In this document: one piece after another, positions 26,085 to 33,143 of the stretch
Numbering within the stretch: position 1 is the stretch's first letter
Layout: every line of letters starts with the position of its first letter
Source of the DNA: Pantoea sp. Cy-639
GTDB lineage: Bacteria; Pseudomonadota; Gammaproteobacteria; Pseudomonadales; Pseudomonadaceae
Reading direction: 5' to 3'
DNA: 64,000 nucleotides
Assembly (NCBI RefSeq): GCF_011752525.1
Contig: NZ_VWXI01000018.1
Span: 1 to 64,000, forward strand
Position numbers and translations under genes: made by a program
Notes under the pieces: generated by a model
Database searches by the model: none
Told to the model about the DNA's origin: nothing
What the model saw: the letters and a program-made list of their open reading frames with translations, nothing else

Positions 26085-26414
26085 ATGAGCGACGACGATC
26101 TGGAAAATGATGACCTCGAAGTAGGCGACGAAGACGAGGGTGATGAAGGCCTCGAAGCGGCGGCTGACGACGGCGCGGAAGACTCCGGCGACGACGACAG
26201 CAGCCCCGCTCCGGCGGCCAAGGGCAAATCCAAGGCGGCGGTCTCGGTAGACGAGATGCCGAGCATGGAAGCCAAGCAGAAAGAGCGCGACGCGCTGGCC
26301 AAGGCGATGGAAGAGTTCCTTTCGCGCGGCGGCAAGGTGCAGGAAGTGGAGGCCAACGTGGTCGCCGATCCGCCCAAGAAGCCGGACAACAAGTACGGCA
26401 GCCGCCCTATCTGA
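26085..26414 (+). CDS. sutA: SutA, acidic RNA polymerase-associated regulator
   Basis: 109 residues. The N-terminal half (about 1-45) is extremely acidic and disordered, starting MSDDDLENDDLEVGDEDEGD. A central helix (MEAKQKERDALAKAMEEFLSRGG) follows, then a short tail ending KYGSRPI. This is the layout of SutA, which binds RNA polymerase and supports transcription during slow growth in P. aeruginosa. The start is fixed by GAGG 7-8 nt upstream. A long structured leader precedes it and an intrinsic terminator follows. Confidence 0.85.
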   Translation: MSDDDLENDDLEVGDEDEGDEGLEAAADDGAEDSGDDDSSPAPAAKGKSKAAVSVDEMPSMEAKQKERDALAKAMEEFLSRGGKVQEVEANVVADPPKKPDNKYGSRPI

Positions 26415-26431
26415 GTGGCTGAATGCAAAAG

Positions 26432-26457
26432 AGCCCGCCGTCGCTGCGGGCTTTTTT
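26432..26457 (+). terminator. rho-independent terminator of sutA
   Basis: AGCCCGC (26432-26438) pairs with GCGGGCT (26446-26452) across a 7-nt loop, followed by a T-run. It starts 17 nt after the sutA stop. Confidence 0.88.
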
Positions 26458-26519
26458 GTGCCTGTCGCCTAGGCCAGGTTTACCTGCCCCCTGTAGGAGC
26501 GGCTCTCATCGTCAATGTG

Positions 26520-27215
26520 TCAGCGCAAACGCGCGAGTACGTCGGGCAACTGCGATAGGCGCTGGATCTCGGCATCCGGCGCCTGCTCACCGGCCCAGGG
26601 CTTGCCTTGCGGGTTGAACCACACGGCGCGCAGGCCTGCACGCTGGGCGCCGGCAATATCGTCGCGTGGATGGTCGCCGATATGCACGGCCGTCCCGGCC
26701 TCCACGTCTGCGCGCTTCAGCGCTTCGAGGAAGGGTGCCGGATCGGGCTTGCCGATCCCCAGGTCCTCGGCGCACAAGGCGAAGCGGAAATAATCCGCCA
26801 GGCCCAGCCGACGCACGTCGGCGTTGCCGTTGGTGACCACACCCAGGATGTAGTGGTGGCGCAGGATTTCCAGCACCGGCTGCACCTCGGGGAACACGTC
26901 CACCTGGTGGCGCGCATGCAGGAAGACCTCGAAGCCTTCGTTGGCCAGTTCCTGAGCCCGCTGCTCGTTGTAGCCCACCTGCTCCAGGGCATGGAACAGC
27001 ACCCGCCGACGCAGGGCACTGATGCGATGCTTGAGGCCCGGCTCGGCCTGCACCAGGCGCTCGCGGATGGCGAACAGGTGTTCGACCGACACTGCGCCCA
27101 GCGCCGGGGCATTGGCGGCCAGCCAGTCGCGCAGGACGCTCTCTGCACTGGCGATCACCGGCGCGGTGTCCCACAAGGTGTCGTCCAGGTCGAAGGTGAT
27201 CAGCTTGATGCTCAT
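26520..27215 (-). CDS. yigB: HAD-IA hydrolase, YigB-like phosphatase
   Basis: 231 residues. HAD motif I is FDLDDTLWD with nucleophile Asp9 and acid/base Asp11; motif II VVTNGN; motif III Lys in GIGKPDPAPF; motif IV GDHPRDD. The cap is the helical C1 type. The gene follows xerC with a 4-nt ATGA overlap, the same order as dapF-yigA-xerC-yigB in E. coli, where YigB dephosphorylates a riboflavin pathway intermediate. The substrate is inferred from synteny and family only. Confidence 0.85.
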   Translation of the reverse strand: MSIKLITFDLDDTLWDTAPVIASAESVLRDWLAANAPALGAVSVEHLFAIRERLVQAEPGLKHRISALRRRVLFHALEQVGYNEQRAQELANEGFEVFLHARHQVDVFPEVQPVLEILRHHYILGVVTNGNADVRRLGLADYFRFALCAEDLGIGKPDPAPFLEALKRADVEAGTAVHIGDHPRDDIAGAQRAGLRAVWFNPQGKPWAGEQAPDAEIQRLSQLPDVLARLR

Positions 27216-28111
27216 GAGTCTGTGCCTTTGCTGCGTTTGGCCCGGGGATGGGCGCTGTCGTACACCGCGGCCAGGTGCTGGAAGTCCAGGTGGGTGTAGA
27301 TCTGCGTGGTGCTGATGTCGGCATGCCCCAGCATTTCCTGGACCGCGCGCAGGTCCTGGGACGACTCCAGCAGGTGGCTGGCGAAGGAGTGGCGAAGCAT
27401 GTGTGGGTGCAGGTGCTGGCCGAGCTCGCGCTCGCCGGCAGCCTTGACCCGCAGCTGGATGGCCCGGTTACCCAGGCGGTTGCCCTGGCGGCTGAGGAAC
27501 ACGGCGTTGTCTCGTGGGCCGGCGATGCCGCGCAGCTTCAACCATGCCTGCAGGGCTTCGCGAGCCTTGCGCCCGACCGGCAACACACGGCTCTTGCCGC
27601 CCTTGCCGTGCACCTGGACCAGCCCGGCGGCCAGGTCCAGGTGCTCAAGGTCGAGGCCGGTCAGCTCCGACAGGCGCAGGCCCGAGGAGTAGAAGAGCTC
27701 GAGGATCGCCTGGTCGCGGCGGGCGATGAAGTCGTCATCGACACCGCCGTCGAGCAGTTGCAGGGCCCGGTCGGTGTCCAGGGCCTTGGGCAGGCGTCGC
27801 TCGCCCTTGGGGGGCGCCAGGCCATTGGCCGGGTCGTGCTGGCACAGACCCTCGCGGTTGAGGTAGCGGTACAGGCCGCGCACCGCCGACAGCAGGCGCG
27901 CCAGGCTGCGCGAGGACTGGCCATGGTGGTGCTGGCGCGCGACCAACTGGCGCAATTGCTGGACCTGCAGCGCCTCCCAGCCGGCGATACCCTGGCCGTT
28001 ACAGAATTCGATGACCTTGGCGAGGTCACGGCGATAGGCCAGCAGGGTGTGCTCCGATACCTGGCGCTCGTTGCGCAGGTGCGCGCAATAAGCCTCCAGC
28101 TGGCGCTCCAT
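27212..28111 (-). CDS. xerC: XerC tyrosine recombinase
   Basis: 299 residues. N-terminal SAM-like core-binding domain (about 1-90) and a C-terminal catalytic domain with a complete active site: Arg146 (GLRLSEL), Lys170 (GKGGKSR), His237 and Arg240 (HMLRH), His263 (GHADIS) and Tyr272 (IYTH). With XerD it resolves chromosome dimers at dif. It overlaps the DUF484 gene by 1 nt (TGATG) and yigB by 4 nt, inside the lptM-lysA-dapF operon. Confidence 0.95.
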   Translation of the reverse strand: MERQLEAYCAHLRNERQVSEHTLLAYRRDLAKVIEFCNGQGIAGWEALQVQQLRQLVARQHHHGQSSRSLARLLSAVRGLYRYLNREGLCQHDPANGLAPPKGERRLPKALDTDRALQLLDGGVDDDFIARRDQAILELFYSSGLRLSELTGLDLEHLDLAAGLVQVHGKGGKSRVLPVGRKAREALQAWLKLRGIAGPRDNAVFLSRQGNRLGNRAIQLRVKAAGERELGQHLHPHMLRHSFASHLLESSQDLRAVQEMLGHADISTTQIYTHLDFQHLAAVYDSAHPRAKRSKGTDS

Positions 28112-28821
28112 CAGCGTACCGGGCGCAGGGTCTGGGTGAAGCGTGGGACCACGCGCCCGAGTACTTCGGCGATGTAGCTGAGGAACAAAGTGCCGACGCT
28201 GCTCTTGTAGTGCTGCGGGTCGCGGCTGCCAATCGCCAGCACGCCATGCAGCCCCTGGTGTTCCAGGGTGGCGATGGCGCTGGAGCCGACTTCCTTGTGC
28301 TCCTGGTCGCCGAACAGGAAGGCCAGTTCGTGCTCGCGCAGGCTGCCGCTGATGGTCTTGCCGCCACCGATCAGCCCACCGATGGCTTGCTGGGCCTCGG
28401 CGCCGGATACCCAGCGCCCGACTGGCGCGGCGTTCTCGCCGAACAGGATCAGGCTGACGAAGGGCACCTGGAACTCCTGGCGAAGGCTGTCTTCGACAGC
28501 GATTACCACGTCCTCCAGGCTGCCGGCATCGAGCAGGTCGAGGATCAGCCGACGGGTCTTGTCGAATAGCCGGTCGTTGTCGCGGGCAACATCCATCAGT
28601 TGCGACAGGCGATGGCGCATCTCGATGTTGCGTTCGCGCAGCAGGGTGAGCTGGCGCTCGACCAGCGACACGCTGTCGCCGCGCTGGTGAGGGATGCGCT
28701 GCTCGATGAGCAATTCGTCGTGCTCGGCGAAGAAGGTCGGATGGGCGCGCAGGTAGGCGACCACCGCTTCGGCGTCGAGCGCAGTGGCTTGCTGGGGTAC
28801 TACGTTCGGCTGATCGGTCAT
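28111..28821 (-). CDS. DUF484 (YigA-like) GAF-type protein
   Basis: 236 residues. The N-terminal part (MTDQ..., AEAVVAYLRAHPTFFAEHDELL) is the family hallmark; the C-terminal half (about 90-230) is a GAF-like fold. The function is unknown. The gene sits between dapF and xerC in many gammaproteobacteria, as here, and its stop overlaps the xerC start. Confidence 0.88.
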   Translation of the reverse strand: MTDQPNVVPQQATALDAEAVVAYLRAHPTFFAEHDELLIEQRIPHQRGDSVSLVERQLTLLRERNIEMRHRLSQLMDVARDNDRLFDKTRRLILDLLDAGSLEDVVIAVEDSLRQEFQVPFVSLILFGENAAPVGRWVSGAEAQQAIGGLIGGGKTISGSLREHELAFLFGDQEHKEVGSSAIATLEHQGLHGVLAIGSRDPQHYKSSVGTLFLSYIAEVLGRVVPRFTQTLRPVR

Positions 28822-28834
28822 GGCGGATACTCGC

Positions 28835-29665
28835 TTAGAGACGAACCTGTCCTTCGAAGACGCGTACGGCAGGGCCGGTCATCAACACCGGCTTTCCGGG
28901 GCCGGCCCACTCGATGCTCAGGCGGCCACCCGGCAGGTCGATGCTGACCGGGGAGTCCATCCAACCCTGGGCGATGGCGGCCACGGCCGCGGCACAGGCG
29001 CCGGTGCCGCAGGCCTGGGTCTCGCCTGCGCCACGCTCCCATACCCGCAGGTTGGCGCGGTGGCGGTCGATCACCTGGATGAACCCGGCGTTGACCCGCT
29101 GCGGGAAGCGCGGGTGGTGCTCGATCTTCGGTCCCAGTTCATGGACCGGGGCACTGCGCACGTCGTCGACGCGCAGCACCGAGTGTGGGTTGCCCATGGA
29201 CACTGCGGCGATCTGGTGCACCTGGCCGTCGACTTCCAGCGGGTAGCTCAGCGCCTGCTGGTCGGCGACGAAGGGGATCTCGGCCGGGGCGAAACGCGGA
29301 GGGCCCATATCGACGCAGATCTGGCCGTCGTTGCGCACATCGAGCTCGATGATGCCGCCCTTGGTCTCGACACGGATGCGTTTTTTCGCGGTCAGGCGCT
29401 TGTCCAGCACGAAGCGGGCGAAGCAACGCGCGCCGTTGCCGCATTGCTCGACCTCGGAGCCGTCGGCATTGAAGATCCGGTAGCGGAAGTCCACGTCCGG
29501 GTTGCTTGGCGCCTCGACGATCAGCAGTTGGTCGAAGCCGATGCCGGTATTGCGGTCACCCCATTGCTTGGCGTGCTTGGGTTGGATATGCGCGTGCTGG
29601 CTGACCAGGTCGAGGACCATGAAGTCGTTGCCCAGCCCGTGCATCTTGGTAAAGCGCAGCAGCAT
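28835..29665 (-). CDS. dapF: DapF, diaminopimelate epimerase
   Basis: 276 residues, the standard length. It converts LL- to meso-diaminopimelate for lysine and peptidoglycan synthesis. The two catalytic cysteines are seen in QCGNGARCF (N-terminal half) and ACGTGACAA (C-terminal half). The start is placed at ATG 29665 (MLLRFTKMHGLGNDF, the conserved beginning), not at an upstream in-frame start. It begins 4 nt after lysA, which makes the substrate's end product, so the two act in one pathway. Confidence 0.95.
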   Translation of the reverse strand: MLLRFTKMHGLGNDFMVLDLVSQHAHIQPKHAKQWGDRNTGIGFDQLLIVEAPSNPDVDFRYRIFNADGSEVEQCGNGARCFARFVLDKRLTAKKRIRVETKGGIIELDVRNDGQICVDMGPPRFAPAEIPFVADQQALSYPLEVDGQVHQIAAVSMGNPHSVLRVDDVRSAPVHELGPKIEHHPRFPQRVNAGFIQVIDRHRANLRVWERGAGETQACGTGACAAAVAAIAQGWMDSPVSIDLPGGRLSIEWAGPGKPVLMTGPAVRVFEGQVRL

Positions 29666-29669
29666 GGGC

Positions 29670-30917
29670 TTACTCCGGCAGCAGGCTTTCGCCGGCGAAC
29701 AGTTCGGCGATGGTCTCGCGACGACGCACTTCGAAGGCCTGGTCGCCATCGACCAGCACTTCGGCGCTGCGGCCACGGGTGTTGTAGTTGGAGCTCATGA
29801 CGAAACCATAGGCGCCTGCGGAGCGCACGGCCAGCAGGTCACCCTCGGCGAGCGCGAGCACGCGGTCCTTGGCGAGGAAGTCGCCGGTTTCGCAGATCGG
29901 CCCGACCAGGTCGTAGGCACGGCCTTCGCCTTGGCGCGGCGTGACCGCACTGACATCCATCCAGGCCTGGTACAGCGCAGGGCGGATCAGGTCGTTCATC
30001 GCCGCATCGACAATGGCGAAGTCCTTGTGTTCGGTGTGCTTGAGGTACTCGACGCGGGTCAGCAGGACGCCGGCGTTGGCCACGATGTAGCGGCCAGGTT
30101 CGAACACCAGGGCCAGGTCGCGGCTGCCGACACGTGCGCGGACGGCGTCGATGTAGTCGGCCAGTGCAGGTGGCTGTTCGTCGCGGTAGCGCACGCCGAC
30201 ACCGCCGCCGAGGTCGAGGTGGTGCAGATGGATGCCGCACTCGGCCAGGCGGTCGACCAGCACCAGCAGGCGGTCGAGGGCATCGAGGAAAGGTTCGACG
30301 CAGGTCAGCTGCGAGCCGATGTGGCAGTCGACGCCGATCACATCCAGGTTCGGCAACTGCGCGGCACGCACGTAGATGGCCTCGGCGTCGGCGATGGCGA
30401 TGCCGAACTTGTTCTCCTTGAGCCCTGTGGAGATGTACGGGTGGGTGCCGGCGTCGACGTCCGGATTGACCCGCAACGAGACCGGCGCCACCTTGCCCAT
30501 TTCGGCAGCGACAACCTGCAGGCGCTCGAGCTCTTCGGTGGACTCGACGTTGAAGCAGTGCACACCGACTTCCAGGGCCCGGCGCATGTCTTCGCGGGTC
30601 TTGCCGACGCCGGAGAACACTACGCGATCGGCACGTCCGCCGGCGGCCAGGACACGTTCCAGCTCACCACCGGAAACGATGTCGAAACCGGCGCCCAGAC
30701 GGGCCAGCAGGTTGAGCACGCCGAGGTTGGAGTTGGCTTTTACCGCGAAGCAGACCAGATGCTCGACGCCCTGCAGGGCGTCGGTGTAGCTGCGGTACTG
30801 GGCCTCGATATGGGCGCGCGAGTACACATAGGTGGGCGTGCCGAAGCGTTCGGCGAGCGCCGACAGGGCCACCCCTTCCGCGAACAGCTCGCCGTCGCGG
30901 TAGTTGAATGCGTCCAT
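29670..30917 (-). CDS. lysA: LysA, diaminopimelate decarboxylase
   Basis: 415 residues, PLP-dependent fold III enzyme making L-lysine from meso-DAP. The PLP lysine lies in VCFAVKANSN near residue 58; the Gly-rich phosphate-binding loop is LDLGGGVGVRY; the other-subunit Cys is in ICETGDFLA. It is preceded by lptM and followed by dapF in the same operon. Confidence 0.95.
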   Translation of the reverse strand: MDAFNYRDGELFAEGVALSALAERFGTPTYVYSRAHIEAQYRSYTDALQGVEHLVCFAVKANSNLGVLNLLARLGAGFDIVSGGELERVLAAGGRADRVVFSGVGKTREDMRRALEVGVHCFNVESTEELERLQVVAAEMGKVAPVSLRVNPDVDAGTHPYISTGLKENKFGIAIADAEAIYVRAAQLPNLDVIGVDCHIGSQLTCVEPFLDALDRLLVLVDRLAECGIHLHHLDLGGGVGVRYRDEQPPALADYIDAVRARVGSRDLALVFEPGRYIVANAGVLLTRVEYLKHTEHKDFAIVDAAMNDLIRPALYQAWMDVSAVTPRQGEGRAYDLVGPICETGDFLAKDRVLALAEGDLLAVRSAGAYGFVMSSNYNTRGRSAEVLVDGDQAFEVRRRETIAELFAGESLLPE

Positions 30918-30926
30918 TGGATTTCC

Positions 30927-31130
30927 TTACTGCACGGGCGTCTGCTCAGGCTGCTCTTCAAGCTCCTGTTGCTGCATGACCGGCTTGGCAGCCTGGTGCT
31001 GGTGCGACTTGCGCGGCCCTTTGCCGTCCTTGCCGTCTTCCGGCAGGTACAGAGGGCCTTTCTGGCCACAGGCGGAAACGAGGCAGGCAACCGCGACCAG
31101 TGCCGCGAGGGAGGAAATCAGGCGCTTCAT
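30927..31130 (-). CDS. lptM: LptM (YifL-like) small lipoprotein
   Basis: 67 residues. Signal peptide with lipobox VSAC (Cys21), directly followed by the family motif GQKGPLYLPED. The rest is a hydrophilic, Gln-rich tail. In E. coli LptM helps mature the LptD-LptE outer-membrane translocon. The start at ATG 31130 gives the signal peptide; the longer frame adds an unlikely 18-residue extension. It begins the lysA operon and is divergent from cyaY. Confidence 0.87.
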   Translation of the reverse strand: MKRLISSLAALVAVACLVSACGQKGPLYLPEDGKDGKGPRKSHQHQAAKPVMQQQELEEQPEQTPVQ

Positions 31131-31351
31131 GGGTGAAATCCTTGGAAATATGCAGTATTGCGGCCGAGTATACCGAGCGACCACCTGATTGCCTATGCAA
31201 GGGTCGGCCCGCCTGGCGGGCTATGCTTGCGGGGCGGTGGCGACCTCGGCGCGGGGCGAGTCCGTTCCCGGCGCTACCCTTTGCTTTCCCGGCCCGGCGC
31301 CCGTATCGTGCCCGGCTTGCGTGTATGCAGCCATTTTTCGAGGTCCCTGCA

Positions 31352-31684
31352 ATGAGTTTGAGCGAAGCGCGTTTCCACGATCTGGTCGACGCGACCCAAC
31401 AGGCCCTGGAAGACCTGTTCGACGAGAGCGATCTGGACCTGGACATGGAGAACTCCGCCGGTGTCCTGACCATCAAGTTCGACAACGGCAGCCAGCTGAT
31501 CTTCAGTCGCCAGGAGCCGCTGCGCCAGCTGTGGCTGGCCGACAAGTCCGGTGGCTTCCACTTCGACTACGACGAAGAGAGCGGCAAGTGGGTCTGCGAG
31601 AAGAGCGAGGAACTGCTTGGCGAGATGCTCGAACGCATCGTCTGGGAGCGGGCGGGCGAAAAGCTGGACTTCGACGAGATCTGA
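31352..31684 (+). CDS. cyaY: CyaY, bacterial frataxin
   Basis: 110 residues with the acidic first helix (LVDATQQALEDLFDESDLDLD) that binds iron, followed by the frataxin beta sheet (GVLTIKFDNGSQLIFSRQEP, the conserved QLWLADKSGGFHF). It modulates Fe-S cluster assembly. ATG 31352 is preceded by GAGG. The next gene begins 1 nt after its stop. Confidence 0.94.
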   Translation: MSLSEARFHDLVDATQQALEDLFDESDLDLDMENSAGVLTIKFDNGSQLIFSRQEPLRQLWLADKSGGFHFDYDEESGKWVCEKSEELLGEMLERIVWERAGEKLDFDEI

Positions 31685-31685
31685 G

Positions 31686-31904
31686 ATGAGCAACCCGCCT
31701 CGGCCAGCCAAGCCGCTCTACAGCAACGTCAGCCCCGCTGTGCCGTCACCTTGTATCAATGTGTGTCGGCTGGATGAGCACAAGGTATGCACCGGCTGCC
31801 ACCGCCACGTCGAGCATATCCGCGAGTGGCGCGCGGCCGACGACGAGCGCCGCCGGCAGATCTGCCGCGAGGCCGAGGCCCGCGGAGCGCGGGGACAGGC
31901 ATGA
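31686..31904 (+). CDS. DUF1289 cysteine-rich small protein
   Basis: 72 residues. Four cysteines, in PCINVCRLDEHKVCTGCHRHV, define the DUF1289 zinc- or Fe-S-binding-like motif, followed by IREWRAADDERRRQI. The function is unknown. It starts at ATG 31686 immediately after the cyaY stop (TGAG-ATG), so the two are cotranscribed. Confidence 0.87.
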   Translation: MSNPPRPAKPLYSNVSPAVPSPCINVCRLDEHKVCTGCHRHVEHIREWRAADDERRRQICREAEARGARGQA

Positions 31905-31984
31905 CCCTGTTGACCGTGCGGGCTTGAGTATTTGCCCGGCTGTGGTAGTGTCAGGTTCTGCGTCGGTGACGCCACAGCATTCAC

Positions 31985-32009
31985 AAACCCCGCCCTTGGG
32001 CGGGGTTTT
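31985..32009 (+). terminator. intrinsic terminator between the DUF1289 gene and rnk
   Basis: AAACCCCGCCC pairs with GGGCGGGGTTTT with a short TTG loop, giving a GC-rich stem ended by T residues. Confidence 0.8.
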
Positions 32010-32060
32010 GCTTTATCTGCCTGATAGAAAACCGCCCGTTCAAAGGAGTCTGACTGGATC

Positions 32061-32471
32061 ATGAGCACCAAGCCTTCCCTCACCCTCACCCGATTGGACG
32101 TGCAGCGTCTCGAGCGCCTGATCGACAGCCTCGACGAAAGCACGCCGGGTGTGCTCGCCCTGCAGGACGAGCTTGACCGCGCCGAGCAGGTGGTCGGTCA
32201 CGAGGATGTGCCAGCGGGCGTGGTGACCATGAACTCGCGGGTGCATTGCCGCGAGATCGCCAGCGGCAAGGATTACCACCTGACCCTGGTATACCCGAAG
32301 GATGCAGGGCCAGAGGGCAATGTCTCGATCCTCGCGCCGATCGGCTGCGCGCTGCTCGGCCTGTCGGTGGGCGACCAGATCGACTGGCCGGCCCCGGGCG
32401 GCAAGACCCTCAAGCTCGAGCTGCTGGCGGTCGAATACCAGCCGGAAGCGGCGGGCGACTTCGATCTTTGA
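32061..32471 (+). CDS. rnk: Rnk, nucleoside diphosphate kinase regulator (GreA-like)
   Basis: 136 residues: a short N-terminal coiled coil (TRLDVQRLERLIDSLDE) and a C-terminal GreA/GreB-type FKBP-like domain (NSRVHCREIASGKDYHLTLVYP ... GCALLGLSVGDQIDWP). Rnk binds RNA polymerase near the secondary channel and raises Ndk levels; in Pseudomonas it affects alginate production. Its 3' end abuts a decayed gene on the other strand. Confidence 0.92.
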   Translation: MSTKPSLTLTRLDVQRLERLIDSLDESTPGVLALQDELDRAEQVVGHEDVPAGVVTMNSRVHCREIASGKDYHLTLVYPKDAGPEGNVSILAPIGCALLGLSVGDQIDWPAPGGKTLKLELLAVEYQPEAAGDFDL

Positions 32472-33053
32472 GGCATGGATGCAGTTGTCGACCAGGTTGC
32501 TGCGCAGCGCCCAGTCGGTATTGATGATCCGGAAGTGCTGGATGTAGCTGTCCATGTCCTTCGACTCGAACCATTCATCGATTTTGTCGCTGAAGTCGTC
32601 GGGGGTCATGATGCTCTTGTTGTACTTGGCGCACTGGATCGATCTCAGCGGTAGGCGGAACGGTTTTCGGCAGCGACTTCGTCCATCAGTCGTCGAACGC
32701 ATGGAGGTCCAGCACGATGATTTCCCTGGCGTTGGCAGGGTTTTCCTAGAACGCCTGGAGTGCCATGACGACATCTATCAGACTGTGCGGCCCGAGGAGG
32801 TCAGGTGGTACAGCTGGTAGCGTTCAGGTTGGTCAGGTGCGAATGAGCGATGTACTCGCACACGCAGGTCCAGCACGCGGATGCCGCTGCGGATCTGCTC
32901 GATGCACGGCACATCCTGGGTGACTTCCTGGGGGATGTTGAAGCCGGGTGCCAACTTGTCCATGCCGGAGTCGTGGCTGCCTGGCAGGATCAATTGGTCA
33001 ATGCGCAGGCGCCCAAGCTCCGGGTGTGCGGTCATCCAGTTTTCGTTGTTCAT
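32472..33053 (-). pseudogene. decayed PI-PLC X-domain phospholipase-like gene
   Basis: The minus strand begins with an intact start (ATG 33053 with AAGGAG 6 nt upstream) and MNNENWMTAHPELGRLRIDQ, followed by the phospholipase motif LPGSHDSGMDKLA with its catalytic His. After HLTSSGRTV the frame ends (stop at 32778). Homologous-looking sequence continues in another frame (DVVMALQAF, a TAG stop, then ENPANAREIIVLDLHAF, then another stop), and again further on (TPDDFSDKIDEWFESKDMDSYIQHF). A frameshift and at least two stops, plus a 3' end running into rnk, show this is a remnant. Confidence 0.75.
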
Positions 33054-33080
33054 GTTGCGCTCCTTATCAGGTTGGAGCGC

Positions 33081-33096
33081 GTAGGATGCGTCCTAC
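33081..33096 (-). promoter_or_regulatory. palindrome upstream of the decayed phospholipase gene
   Basis: GTAGGA-TGCG-TCCTAC is a perfect inverted repeat 28 nt upstream of the pseudogene start codon, in the promoter/leader position. On the gene strand it extends to TGTAGG-N6-CCTACG, loosely like a GacA box (TGTAAG-N6-CTTACA), but not a match. The regulator is unknown. Confidence 0.3.
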
Positions 33097-33143
33097 ATTT
33101 TCGATCCGGGCAGCAGGAACGAGTTCTTCCATGGGAAGCCTTT

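Noticed and set aside
26487..26510. Short REP-like sequence (TGTAGGAGCGGCTCT) after sutA
   Set aside because: Only a fragment of a REP half; too short to call as an element.
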